Below are positions 1 through 7,556 of a stretch of DNA of 45,638 nucleotides, piece by piece; position 1 is the stretch's first letter; every line of letters begins with the position of its first letter. The notes beneath the pieces were generated by a model. It was given only the letters and a program-made list of their open reading frames with translations. It was not told the origin of the DNA and did not search any database. The DNA is taken from the NCBI GenBank assembly GCA_017504605.1, contig JAFVQW010000039.1:1-45638 (forward strand), given 5' to 3'. The translations under genes and the position numbers were made by a program. The stretch is from Clostridia bacterium. Its GTDB lineage: Bacteria; Bacillota; Clostridia; Oscillospirales; CAG-272.

Positions 1-1136
1 ACGCGTACTCCGTCTTGCGTCGTCGTTGCGACAAGATAGTCAAGCGCGTCCTTTATTTCTTCAAGGTATGGTACCTCCATGCCGAAAAACTGACAAAGAA
101 GTGCGGGGATAACTGCTCTTGCAACATCGTCCTGATAGCAATCGTACCAGCCGCTCTCCGACCAACGGAGCATTCCCTTATGCTCGCCGCTTTTGATTTG
201 AAAATTATCAAAAGTGAACTTGAAGAGCTCTTCTGCTATGTTCTTGGATTTTTCACAGCCGTTTATCAATGCATTAAACATCAAAGCACCGGCAATCTCG
301 TTTGTACAGTCAGCTCTGACGTTTTTGTTTCGGCTATGTTCCCCCGTTCTTGCTAATATGCGATTAGAGAAGCCTTCCTTCGCGCCACCTTTGCCACAGT
401 TGTTGAGCGTTTCGGACTTCTCAATCCATTCTACTGCACGTTTAATTATTTCATCGGCATCTTTTGCCGATGTTACCTTACATTCGTTGTAGGTATATGC
501 GGGTGTGTCAAACTCCAAGTCTATCTTCTCGCCGGCAAGAAAAGAAATAATCCCTGAAACAAGCGTCTGCCATCTTTTTCTCGGAGCAAACCTTGCACGG
601 TGGAAATTTGACAGTCTTATTGAGGATACGAGGGTTTTGTCATCATACCACCACAAGGCATACGTACCGTTCTTGTGTTCTTCCTCGCTCATTTCTATAT
701 TAGAGTGAGCGCACACATGCTCCTTATAGGTGAGTATCGGACGTGAATTTTCAAAAAGATTACCGTACCTTATACAGTCGTTGTCTTGACCGTCAAAAAG
801 ATCGCCGTCATTTATATATTCACATTCCAATCCTTCTCGACGGTAAACCATTCTTTGACGCGCGGTGTTCAAATTGCCACTTTTTCTTGTTAAAAGAAGA
901 GCGCCGACGAATTCAAAAAATATCGGTTTTCCCTCAGAGTGCATTTTCTCCGCAAAATTGTGAAGCGGTGCCGACATTGAGAGTGCCGAGACCTCCGCAC
1001 CACCAAGAATACACAGCGCGTCGTATTTGCCATCAGCGATCGGCTCGCTTGTGGATTTTACGGTAATTTTGCAGTGCTTTGACATAAGCGAAAGAAAATC
1101 AGACTCGCTGTCCGTTATCACCAAAATGTTATTCAC
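1..1136 (-). CDS. Partial protein of unknown function, possibly carbohydrate-related (N-terminal 378 residues)
   Basis: The reading frame is open from the window edge to a GTG codon at 1134-1136. That start is supported by an AGGAG ribosome site about 7 nt upstream. The first ~100 residues look like a small alpha/beta fold (MNNILVITDSESDF, then LCILGGAE and GKPIFFEFVGALL), reminiscent of a class I amidotransferase or ThuA-like domain. The part after about residue 270 is helical and rich in W, E and D (RADCTNEIAG, LRWSESGWYDCYQDD), which recalls the alpha/alpha barrels of glycoside hydrolases. I do not recognise the family, so the carbohydrate link is inference, helped by the divergent AraC regulator next door. 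The C terminus lies outside the window. Base composition is clearly more AT-rich than the genes right of 2,700, suggesting transfer. Confidence 0.75.
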   Translation of the reverse strand, partial: MNNILVITDSESDFLSLMSKHCKITVKSTSEPIADGKYDALCILGGAEVSALSMSAPLHNFAEKMHSEGKPIFFEFVGALLLTRKSGNLNTARQRMVYRREGLECEYINDGDLFDGQDNDCIRYGNLFENSRPILTYKEHVCAHSNIEMSEEEHKNGTYALWWYDDKTLVSSIRLSNFHRARFAPRKRWQTLVSGIISFLAGEKIDLEFDTPAYTYNECKVTSAKDADEIIKRAVEWIEKSETLNNCGKGGAKEGFSNRILARTGEHSRNKNVRADCTNEIAGALMFNALINGCEKSKNIAEELFKFTFDNFQIKSGEHKGMLRWSESGWYDCYQDDVARAVIPALLCQFFGMEVPYLEEIKDALDYLVATTTQDGVR

Positions 1137-1154
1137 GTTTTTCTCCTTTCGGTA

Positions 1155-1183
1155 TTGACAAATCATTCGAAATATTTTACAAT
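1155..1183 (+). promoter_or_regulatory. Sigma-A promoter for the AraC-type regulator
   Basis: TTGACA at 1155-1160 and TACAAT at 1178-1183 are separated by 17 bp. Transcription would start near 1190 and give a leader of about 70 nt before the ATG at 1263. Confidence 0.75.
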
Positions 1184-1262
1184 ATAATTATACTGAAAGA
1201 AAAGGTCGTTTAATAGTTGTATTTTGACCAAAAAATATAACTGCATTGACTTTGGAGGTATA

Positions 1263-2090
1263 ATGTTTTCTGACGGATTTAAAAAGAGATATACCACTAT
1301 TCCGTTTGCAATTTATAAAAAAGGCAACACAGCCACCGCCACGCTTTACTCTCATTATCACAAGGAAATCGAGTTGATAACGGTTATAGAAGGAAGCGTT
1401 GATTTCTATATAGGCGCAGATTTGTATGAGGTAAAGGCCGGCGACGTTCTTGTAATTCCGCCTTATGCGGTGCATCACGCGTTTTTTCACCCTAATACAT
1501 ACCACGAGTGCATCTGCTTTGATGCTTCCATTCTGTGGGATGAGTCGCTGAAGTGCAGTCTTGAAAAGGGTACTATTACCGTCTCCTCTGCAGTCAAATC
1601 CAATTCCGAGGTTGGTTCTTTGGTTTACGAATGCGCCAGAGCGGCATTTAATGCATACGAAAAAAGAGAACCGGGTTGGGAGCTTGAAGCTATCGGAAAC
1701 CTTTCTATCATATTTGGCAGACTTTGTGCCTCCTCGTTTTTTGTAAACTCAAAAAACGTAGATACGGAACAAGACTTTGTGCGCAACGTTCTTGAATACA
1801 TCAAAGGGCACTTTGACGATCAGATCACCTCCACAACTGTCGCAGAGACTCTGTACATAAACAATTCCTATTTTTGCAGAATATTCAAAAAAAGATTTGG
1901 TTGTTGCTTTTCCGAGTATCTGACAAACTATCGAATTGAGCAGGCAAAAATGCTTTTAAATATGACTGATATGTCGGTGTCAGACATTGCTATTAAGTGC
2001 GGTTTTTGCGGCTTTAGTTATTTCAGCAAAACTTTTAAGGAAAAGGTGGGTAGCACCCCTTCTAAATATAGGCTCAAAAAAGCAGATTGA
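1263..2090 (+). CDS. AraC/XylS-family transcriptional regulator with cupin sensor domain
   Basis: This is a DNA-binding regulator of 275 residues. An N-terminal cupin (residues ~15-90; SHYHKEIELITVIEG, then AGDVLVIPPYAVHHAF) is the usual sugar or effector pocket. The C-terminal ~100 residues hold two helix-turn-helix motifs typical of AraC (TVAETLYINNSYFCRIFKKR and MSVSDIAIKCGFCGFSYFSK). I chose the ATG at 1263 over the upstream ATG at 1224 because GGAGGT lies directly before 1263 and nothing precedes 1224. It diverges from the partial gene at 1-1136, so control of that gene is the natural inference. Composition is AT-rich like that neighbour. Confidence 0.9.
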   Translation: MFSDGFKKRYTTIPFAIYKKGNTATATLYSHYHKEIELITVIEGSVDFYIGADLYEVKAGDVLVIPPYAVHHAFFHPNTYHECICFDASILWDESLKCSLEKGTITVSSAVKSNSEVGSLVYECARAAFNAYEKREPGWELEAIGNLSIIFGRLCASSFFVNSKNVDTEQDFVRNVLEYIKGHFDDQITSTTVAETLYINNSYFCRIFKKRFGCCFSEYLTNYRIEQAKMLLNMTDMSVSDIAIKCGFCGFSYFSKTFKEKVGSTPSKYRLKKAD

Positions 2091-2165
2091 TAGAACTTTT
2101 ATGTGCCACCTATCAAATAGACAGATTAAAAATTAAATAACCTGTTAGTAGAATTGGAGCAAAGA

Positions 2166-2205
2166 AAAAACACGCAAGGTTGTTTATACCCTGCGTGTTT
2201 TTAAC
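2166..2205 (+). terminator. Intrinsic terminator after the AraC gene (bidirectional)
   Basis: AAAAACACGCAAGG pairs with CCCTGCGTGTTTTT around a 9-nt loop. The T run follows on the plus strand, and the A run gives a T run on the minus strand. Confidence 0.75.
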
Positions 2206-2303
2206 TTATTCGCTTGTTATTCGTCGCGTTTTTTCTTGATGCCAAAGAAATCTCTTGTAAAGAAAAATACGAACCCTTTGTGAGAGTTCGTATTATTCAT
2301 GTC

Positions 2304-2319
2304 TGGTGACCCGTACGGG
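2304..2319. repeat. Duplicate of the tRNA-Glu 3' end (att-like direct repeat)
   Basis: The 16 bp TGGTGACCCGTACGGG recur exactly at 2464-2479, where they are the CCA end, discriminator, acceptor strand and part of the T arm of tRNA-Glu. A truncated 3' copy next to a tRNA is the classic footprint of an integrase-type element. The 144 bp between the copies hold small hairpins (GTCTTG-ACA-CAAGAC near 2340-2355) and no ORF. No integrase gene is visible in the window. Confidence 0.55.
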
Positions 2320-2427
2320 TAGACGTCTCGCCTACAAGGTCTTGACACAAGACGGCGAGGCTATTTTTCGAACCCAATCCCAAGCTTGGCGCTTGGTGTG
2401 TGTCCGATAGCGCACGAAGACAAAAAT

Positions 2428-2461
2428 AAAAAGCTAAACCGAAAATTCGGTTTAGCTTTTT
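2428..2461 (-). terminator. Intrinsic terminator of tRNA-Glu
   Basis: A 16-bp perfect inverted repeat (AAAAAGCTAAACCGAA / TTCGGTTTAGCTTTTT) with a T run on the minus strand lies directly after the tRNA 3' end. Confidence 0.85.
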
Positions 2462-2463
2462 AT

Positions 2464-2538
2464 TGGTGACCCGTACGGGAATCGAACCCATGCCTCAGCC
2501 TTGAGAGGGCCGCGTCTTAGCCGCTTGACTAACGGGCC
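2464..2538 (-). tRNA. tRNA-Glu (anticodon CUC)
   Basis: On the minus strand the cloverleaf reads acceptor GGCCCGT / ACGGGTC, D arm GTC...GAC, anticodon stem CGGCC / GGCTG with loop CTCTCAA (anticodon CTC, decoding GAG), and T arm ATGGG-TTCGATT-CCCGT. The CCA end is encoded (2464-2466). It has its own strong promoter and terminator and stands alone. Its 3' end is duplicated at 2304-2319. Confidence 0.92.
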
Positions 2539-2567
2539 GTCACCGCGCTTTCGCGCATCGCTTGACT

Positions 2568-2596
2568 ATTATACAACAATTTTTTCGAATTGTCAA
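2568..2596 (-). promoter_or_regulatory. Sigma-A promoter of tRNA-Glu
   Basis: On the minus strand, consensus TTGACA (2591-2596) and consensus TATAAT (2568-2573) are 17 bp apart. This is a near-perfect promoter, as expected for a stable RNA gene. Confidence 0.9.
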
Positions 2597-2688
2597 CCCC
2601 CTTTTTCAAAAAATATCTGTTTTTTATTTTTTCTTTTCAGGGCTTCTGTCTCGCGTGTGCCTATTATTAGAAAAAATATAGTTTTTCG

Positions 2689-2717
2689 TTGCTTTTTTCT
2701 TTGAATAGTGCTAAAAT
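2689..2717 (+). promoter_or_regulatory. Candidate promoter for the second AraC gene and rlmD
   Basis: TTGCTT (2689-2694) and TAAAAT (2712-2717) are 17 bp apart, about 40 nt before the ATG at 2759. The -35 box is weak. Confidence 0.5.
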
Positions 2718-2758
2718 TAATCTGTTAGACCTGATTTTTTCTGTAAGGGAGCTTTTTT

Positions 2759-3598
2759 ATGGATTTTACCCGTCTTAACCCCGTCGTCCGCTCTGCCGGT
2801 ATCTTTGAGAGTGTCGGCTGCGGCGAGGAGCGAATTGCATACGATGCGAGAATTATATACGTGGTATCGGGAGACCTGACGGCGAGCGTCGGCTCGGAGA
2901 AGCTCGGGCATCTCGGCCCCGGGCATATGCTCTATATCCCCTCGGGTGTGCCGTATAAGCTTCGCGGGCAGTATTTTCGCGTGGCGGCTCTGTCCTTCGA
3001 CCTCACGGGCGAGAGCCCCGAGCCGAGCGAGCGTATGGCACCCGTCGCCACGGCTCTTTTCGACCCCTCGCTTTTGCACCCGACGGCGGAGCACGCCCCC
3101 TTTGACAAATATATACACCTGCCCGATATGGAGAGCGAGCGCGAAGGCCTGCTCGAGATGTGCGACGTCTTTACGAGCGCTGTCGGCGAGTACCGCGCAC
3201 GCGTGTCGGCTATGTTAAAGCTCTTGCTGATTAAGCTCGCCGAGCTCGCAGACGAAAACGCTCTCCCCGCCAGAATGATAGAGGCGCTCGACGCATATAT
3301 CCGCGAGAACGTCGGCGAGGAGATTTCAAATACCGAAATCGGCGCGATTTTCGGCTATCACCCCTTCTACGTCAGCCGCGTTCTCAAGGAGAGCCGCGGG
3401 CAGACCCTGCGCCAATATATAATTTCCTACCGCCTTGGCCTTGCTAAGAATATGCTCCGCTATACCGCGAAGAGCGTCGGCGAGATCGCCGAGGAGTGCG
3501 GCTTTACCGATGCCTCTTATTTCACGAAGACCTTCAAGAGCGCCCTCGGCGTAACGCCTAAGGAATACCGAAATTCTTTTAAGGACGATTTCATTTAA
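2759..3598 (+). CDS. AraC-family transcriptional regulator
   Basis: This is a 279-residue regulator. Residues 1-~100 form an AraC-type N-terminal cupin (LGHLGPGHMLYIPSGVPYKL). The last ~100 residues carry the two AraC helix-turn-helix units (SNTEIGAIFGYHPFYVSRVL and GEIAEECGFTDASYFTKTFK, then the usual TPKEYR). The start follows an AAGGGAG site. The stop codon overlaps the start of rlmD by one base (TAATG), so the two are translationally coupled. That is an odd pairing of a regulator with an rRNA methylase, and the target genes cannot be told from the sequence. Composition matches the GC-rich core genome, unlike the AraC gene at 1263. Confidence 0.9.
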   Translation: MDFTRLNPVVRSAGIFESVGCGEERIAYDARIIYVVSGDLTASVGSEKLGHLGPGHMLYIPSGVPYKLRGQYFRVAALSFDLTGESPEPSERMAPVATALFDPSLLHPTAEHAPFDKYIHLPDMESEREGLLEMCDVFTSAVGEYRARVSAMLKLLLIKLAELADENALPARMIEALDAYIRENVGEEISNTEIGAIFGYHPFYVSRVLKESRGQTLRQYIISYRLGLAKNMLRYTAKSVGEIAEECGFTDASYFTKTFKSALGVTPKEYRNSFKDDFI

Positions 3599-4974
3599 TG
3601 AAAAAGAACGACATATACACTGTAGAGATTACAGATATGACAAATCTCGGCTTCGGCGTTGCGAAGATTGACGGGCTCGTCGTCTTCGTCAGCGGCGCCG
3701 TTACGGGCGACGTCGCCGAGGTGAAGATTATAAAGCTGCAATCGAGCTTCGCCGTTGCAAGACTGCTCTCGATTGTGAAGAGGAGCACTCTCAGACTTCC
3801 CGAGGGAGAGGAGCGCTGCACGGTGCCGCACTGCACGAGCTGCGCCTACCGCGCTATGACGTATGAGGCGGAGCTTGCCGAGAAATCGGGCACCGTCCGC
3901 GCGGCGTTTGCTAAGGAGGGCTTATCGCATATAGATATTCTCCCCATAATCCCCTCGCCGAAGCTCGCTCACTACAGAAACAAGGCACAGTACCCCGTAT
4001 CACAGCTTAGCGAGGGCGAGTACGTTATCGGCTTCTATAAGCCGAAGTCGCACACCGTGTGCGAGGCGGCGAGCTGCCCCGCGGCGCCCGCCGTCTTCTC
4101 GGACATAATCGAAGAGATACGCCGTCACCTCGTACGCTATAATATCCCCGCATATAACGAGGCCACGGGCGAGGGCCTTATCAGACATATATATCTGCGC
4201 CGCGGCGAGGTCAGTCGGGAAATTCTGCTCACCCTCGTTCTCACCCGCCGCACTCTCCCCCACTCGGACGAGCTCTGTGCAGGCCTCACCCGCCTCTTCC
4301 CCGATGTTAAGGGAATACTTATAAACGTGAACGACCGTGCGACGAACGTCGTTCTCGGAGACGAATATATCACGCTATGGGGCAGAGATTATATTTTCGA
4401 CACGCTCGCGGGTGTGAGGCTTAAGCTCACCGCCCCCTCGTTCTATCAGGTGAACCACGGCGCCGCCGAACTTCTCTATAAAAAGGCGCGCGAGCTCGCC
4501 GCTCTCTCGGCGGGAGACACGCTCCTCGACCTCTACTCGGGTGTCGGCTCGATAGGCCTTTCTATGGCCGAGGACCTCGGCGAGCTTATCGGTGTCGAGA
4601 TTGTTCCCTCCGCCGTCGAGTGCGCGAGGGAGAACGCCGAGGCAAACGAAATTCAAAGCGCACGCTTTTTCGTCGGCGATGCCGCAGTAACCGAGCGCCT
4701 GCTCGACGGAGCGGAGCGCGCCCTCGGCAGAAAAATCGAGCCCGACGTTATCGTTGTCGACCCGCCGCGTGCGGGCTGTGACGAGCGACTGCTCCGCTTT
4801 ATAGCCGAGCGCGCTCCGCAAAGAATTGTTTACATTTCCTGCAACCCCTCGACCCTCGCCCGAGACGTGCGAGTTTTAGAGAGCCTCTCCTACACCGCCG
4901 GCGGCGTGACTCCCGTGGATTTGTTCCCGGGGACAGGGCACGTTGAAACTATTGTTTGTCTTCGCAAACAATAG
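3598..4974 (+). CDS. rlmD: 23S rRNA (uracil-5-)-methyltransferase, RlmD/RumA family
   Basis: This 458-residue enzyme is predicted to methylate C5 of a uridine in 23S rRNA using S-adenosylmethionine. Residues 1-60 are a TRAM RNA-binding domain. Cys74, Cys79 and Cys82 (C-x4-C-x2-C), with a fourth Cys in VCEAASCPAAP, fit the iron-sulfur site of this family. The SAM motif is DLYSGVGSIGLSMA, and the catalytic part is VVDPPRAGCDE followed by YISCNPSTLARDV with the nucleophilic Cys. The exact target (U747 or U1939 type) cannot be assigned by eye, so the product could also be called RlmCD. The last 11 codons and the stop lie in a 17-bp hairpin. Confidence 0.9.
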   Translation: MKKNDIYTVEITDMTNLGFGVAKIDGLVVFVSGAVTGDVAEVKIIKLQSSFAVARLLSIVKRSTLRLPEGEERCTVPHCTSCAYRAMTYEAELAEKSGTVRAAFAKEGLSHIDILPIIPSPKLAHYRNKAQYPVSQLSEGEYVIGFYKPKSHTVCEAASCPAAPAVFSDIIEEIRRHLVRYNIPAYNEATGEGLIRHIYLRRGEVSREILLTLVLTRRTLPHSDELCAGLTRLFPDVKGILINVNDRATNVVLGDEYITLWGRDYIFDTLAGVRLKLTAPSFYQVNHGAAELLYKKARELAALSAGDTLLDLYSGVGSIGLSMAEDLGELIGVEIVPSAVECARENAEANEIQSARFFVGDAAVTERLLDGAERALGRKIEPDVIVVDPPRAGCDERLLRFIAERAPQRIVYISCNPSTLARDVRVLESLSYTAGGVTPVDLFPGTGHVETIVCLRKQ

Positions 4975-4981
4975 TTTCAAC
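4942..4981 (+). terminator. 17-bp hairpin over the rlmD stop codon
   Basis: GTTGAAACTATTGTTTG (4942-4958) and its exact complement (4965-4981) flank the loop TCTTCG. The stop codon TAG at 4972-4974 is in the 3' arm. No T run follows, so it may act in mRNA stability or as a Rho-like or DNA-level site rather than as a standard terminator. It directly abuts the palindrome array that starts at 4982. Confidence 0.6.
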
Positions 4982-5179
4982 AACTAAGTTTGCCCTTACG
5001 GGCAAGTGAAGTTGCCTTCGGCAGTGAAGTTCACTGCGTGAGTGAAGTTTCGCCTAGCGGCGAAGTGGGGCAAACTTAACTTCACTTTGCGAGTGGAGCG
5101 AGCAAAACTTCACTGTAAGGAAATTTGCAGAGCAAATTGACGAATAACTTCACTACGAGCGAGAGCGAGTAACTTCACC
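4982..5179. repeat. Palindrome array A (solo AGTGAAGTT / AACTTCACT array)
   Basis: Three AGTGAAGTT units (5005, 5023, 5041) are followed by four inverted AACTTCACT-type units (5078, 5106, 5146, 5171). Most spacers are themselves small palindromes, such as TTGCCC-TTAC-GGGCAA, TGCC-TTC-GGCA, TTCGCC-TAGC-GGCGAA and AATTTGC-AGA-GCAAATT. The array begins with ACTAAGTTTGCCC and switches orientation at GCAAACTTAACTTCACT. Both features are shared with the arrays in the elements at 19,549 and 22,942. The conserved core and ends of those larger elements are absent here. No ORF is present. It fills the gap between rlmD and the next gene. Confidence 0.85.
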
Positions 5180-5202
5180 AAACACTAAGAAGGAGAACTC
5201 CT

Positions 5203-5868
5203 ATGAAGCTGATTTTTAACGCGCTGATAAAATACATAATGGGGCTTGTCTTGGTAGGCGTGCTTCTCTTTCTCCCTGCGGGGACCCTCGTATACCCCGG
5301 GGCGTGGCTATTTATCGCACTGCTCTTTATTCCGATGCTCTTTATGGGAATTGTCCTCTTTATCAAATCCCCGGCGCTTCTTGAAAAGCGCCTTGACGTC
5401 AAGGAAAAGCAGGGAGCACAAAAGGGTGTTATCGCTCTTTCGGGTTTAATGTTTCCAATAGGGTTTATTTTATCGGCAATTGACTTCCGTTTCGGTTGGT
5501 CAAGCGTGCCGCTTTGGCTCGTAATAGCGGCCTCCGTGTTATTTTCGGTTGGCTACGGAGCCTACGCCGAGGTTATGCGCGAGAACGCATATCTCTCGCG
5601 CACGGTAAAGGTGCAGGAAAATCAGAGGGTTATCAGCACCGGGCTCTACGGCATCGTCCGTCACCCGATGTATCTTGCAACGCTGCTTATGTTCCTGCCG
5701 CTGCCGCTAATACTCGGCTCGCTTTGGGGACTTATTCCGTTCGCGCTCTATCCCGCCGTAATCGTCGTTCGGATTTTGAACGAGGAGCGAGTCCTGACGG
5801 ACGGGCTCGACGGATACAAAGAATATAAGGCCAAGGTAAAATACCGCCTCATACCGTTTGTTTGGTAA
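5203..5868 (+). CDS. Isoprenylcysteine carboxyl methyltransferase (ICMT)-like membrane methyltransferase
   Basis: This 221-residue integral membrane protein has about five hydrophobic segments. The C-terminal half carries the phospholipid/isoprenylcysteine methyltransferase signature: RVISTGLYGIVRHPMYLAT, with the RHPMY SAM-binding motif, and later ILNEERVLTDGLDGYKEY. In bacteria such proteins methylate small membrane-associated substrates that are mostly unknown, so no substrate is assigned. AAGGAG precedes the ATG. It lies downstream of palindrome array A and 27 bp before the next ORF, with which it may be co-transcribed. Confidence 0.85.
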   Translation: MKLIFNALIKYIMGLVLVGVLLFLPAGTLVYPGAWLFIALLFIPMLFMGIVLFIKSPALLEKRLDVKEKQGAQKGVIALSGLMFPIGFILSAIDFRFGWSSVPLWLVIAASVLFSVGYGAYAEVMRENAYLSRTVKVQENQRVISTGLYGIVRHPMYLATLLMFLPLPLILGSLWGLIPFALYPAVIVVRILNEERVLTDGLDGYKEYKAKVKYRLIPFVW

Positions 5869-5895
5869 AGACAATTTTGAAAGGAGAGCTCGCAA

Positions 5896-6282
5896 ATGAC
5901 AGGAACGCAAAGAGCAATTATTATAGGCGTAACAGCCGCCGTAATGCTTACGATTATAATTATATCGGTAATACGCGACAGTAAAAAAAACAAAACAACG
6001 CTTAAAGAGGACGAGGACAGACGGCTCGCCTACGAGCCGTGCTGCGTGACGGTTCACGCCGAGGTTTTGGACATGGCTTGCGTGGTAAGGAGCGTTCCGC
6101 ATCAGGGCTATAAGCTGCCGAGAGCCGAGCGTGGCTTCTTCGTCAAGCTCCGCGACGACGAGGGAAAAATTTACGACCTCTCGGTTGAGGAGAGCATCTA
6201 CGACGGCTTTGAGATTGGACAAACGGGAAGTCTGACACTCGTCGACGGAGAGCTTAACAGCTTTTGCTTAGACGAAGAATAA
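5896..6282 (+). CDS. Single-pass membrane protein of unknown function
   Basis: This is a 128-residue protein. Residues 7-26 are one hydrophobic segment (AIIIGVTAAVMLTIIIISVI), followed by a basic and acidic linker and a soluble ~90-residue domain rich in beta-type sequence (GFFVKLRDDEGKIYDLSVEE, then GQTGSLTLVDGELNSF). The layout suggests an anchored domain with OB or beta-sandwich character outside or inside the membrane. I do not recognise the family. AAGGAG lies before the start. Confidence 0.7.
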   Translation: MTGTQRAIIIGVTAAVMLTIIIISVIRDSKKNKTTLKEDEDRRLAYEPCCVTVHAEVLDMACVVRSVPHQGYKLPRAERGFFVKLRDDEGKIYDLSVEESIYDGFEIGQTGSLTLVDGELNSFCLDEE

Positions 6283-6469
6283 CAGCATTAATTATCTCGG
6301 CGCACAAAGCTTCGGCCTCTACGCCTTCTCGGCGTGGGCGATACGCTTACCTATCTTCTAATTATAATTATCGCGGCAGTCATCGAGGACGGCGCGAAGC
6401 AAATTTATCGATGTGCGAGGGCCCGCGGCGAGCGGCAAGCCTCATAAAAACTGTTTAAGGAGAACCGAA
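6283..6469 (+). other. Intergenic region with a possible short or decayed membrane ORF
   Basis: No clear gene is visible. From a GTG near 6,336 one frame reads VGDTLTYLLIIIIAAVIEDG and runs on to a TAA near 6,447, looking like one membrane helix with a basic tail, but no ribosome site precedes it. A different frame just upstream reads YLGAQSFGLYAFSAWAIRL. The two could be pieces of one frameshifted small gene, or chance. Confidence 0.25.
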
Positions 6470-7108
6470 ATGCCCACATATTTATTTGATTTCGACGGCA
6501 CGCTCGTTGATTCCATGCCTACCTTCGAGGCTATTATGCTACGAATACTCGACGAGTACAAAATAGAATACACGAGTGACATAATTAAAATTATCACCCC
6601 CCTCGGGTATCACGGCACGGCGGAGTATTTCCGCAGTCTCGGAATACCGAGCACCGCCACGGCACTCACCGAGGAAATGATGGCGTATGCGGCAGAGGAA
6701 TACGAGAAGCGCGTGCCCGCAAAGGTGGGTACCGTCGAAGCTCTTACACAGCTTAAGAGCCGCGGCGCGAGCCTAAACGTCCTGACGGCGAGCCCGCACG
6801 CTATGCTCGACCCGTGTCTTAAGAGACTCGGCATATGGGATTTGTTTGACAACGTGTGGTCCTGCGACGACTTCGAGACGACGAAGGCAAATCCCGAAAT
6901 ATACCGCCTCGCCGCCGAGAAAATGGGGTGCGAGGTCGGCGAGGTTATATTTGTTGACGACAACGTAAACGCCGTCGCCACGGCAAAGTCGGCGGGAATG
7001 CGCTCGTACGGAGTTTTCGATTTATCCTCGGCGTCCTATATAGAGGAAATGAAGAGAACGGCTGACCGATATGTTATGCGCCTTGACGAGCTTCTTAGCG
7101 AGGTGTAG
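6470..7108 (+). CDS. HAD-superfamily (subfamily IA) phosphatase
   Basis: This 212-residue protein is a haloacid dehalogenase-type hydrolase, probably a small-molecule phosphatase of the phosphoglycolate phosphatase or beta-phosphoglucomutase group. Motif I is FDFDGTLVDS near the N terminus (nucleophile and acid Asp), motif II is VLTASPH, motif III is the Lys in TTKANPEIY, and motif IV is VIFVDDNVNAV. An alpha-helical cap lies between residues ~15 and 80. AAGGAG at 6457-6462 selects the ATG at 6470 over an upstream in-frame ATG. The GNAT gene follows 4 bp after the stop, so the two are one operon. The substrate is unknown. Confidence 0.88.
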   Translation: MPTYLFDFDGTLVDSMPTFEAIMLRILDEYKIEYTSDIIKIITPLGYHGTAEYFRSLGIPSTATALTEEMMAYAAEEYEKRVPAKVGTVEALTQLKSRGASLNVLTASPHAMLDPCLKRLGIWDLFDNVWSCDDFETTKANPEIYRLAAEKMGCEVGEVIFVDDNVNAVATAKSAGMRSYGVFDLSSASYIEEMKRTADRYVMRLDELLSEV

Positions 7109-7112
7109 TCTT

Positions 7113-7556
7113 ATGACCTTTATTGCAAAGCATTTTAACGAGCTCTCACCGACAGAGCTTTATGAAATTTTAAAATCACGGCAGGAGATATTTCTGCTTG
7201 AACAAAATATAATCTGCCAGGACCTCGACGGGCTTGATACCGACGCGCTTCACTGCTTCATTATGGACGGCGGGCGCGCCGTGGCCTGCCTTCGCGCCTT
7301 CTATTTAGACCGTGACACCGTAAAAATCGGCAGGGTTCTCACCCTCACGCACGGCGCGGGACACGGCCGAGCCCTTATGGAGGGGGCGCTCTCGGCAATT
7401 GCCGAAAAAATGCACGCAAAGAGCATTACCGTTAGTGCGCAAACGCAGGCGGCGGGCTACTATGCCGCCTTCGGCTTTATTGCCGAGGGGGATACCTATA
7501 TCGAGGACGGCATAGAGCATATTAAAATGACACGGAGCGCCCTATATGCTGATTGA
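7113..7556 (+). CDS. GNAT-family N-acetyltransferase, ElaA-like
   Basis: This 147-residue acyl-CoA-dependent acetyltransferase has the N-terminal signature SRQEIFLLEQNIICQDLDGLD seen in part as RQEIFLLEQNIICQDLDGLD, which matches the ElaA branch (family form: R-x2-IFVVEQ-x-CxYxDxDG-x-D). The acetyl-CoA loop is HGAGHGRALME. The start codon is the ATG after GAGGTG at the end of the HAD gene. The in-frame ATG at 7071 lies inside that gene and is unlikely. It overlaps the following PHP gene by 11 nt. The substrate is not known for this branch. Confidence 0.85.
   Translation: MTFIAKHFNELSPTELYEILKSRQEIFLLEQNIICQDLDGLDTDALHCFIMDGGRAVACLRAFYLDRDTVKIGRVLTLTHGAGHGRALMEGALSAIAEKMHAKSITVSAQTQAAGYYAAFGFIAEGDTYIEDGIEHIKMTRSALYAD

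Noticed and set aside
2320-2463. A second, degenerate tRNA between the 16-bp copies
   Set aside because: Only the 3' strand of the tRNA is present; no D arm or anticodon arm could be fitted, so it is treated as an att-like remnant.
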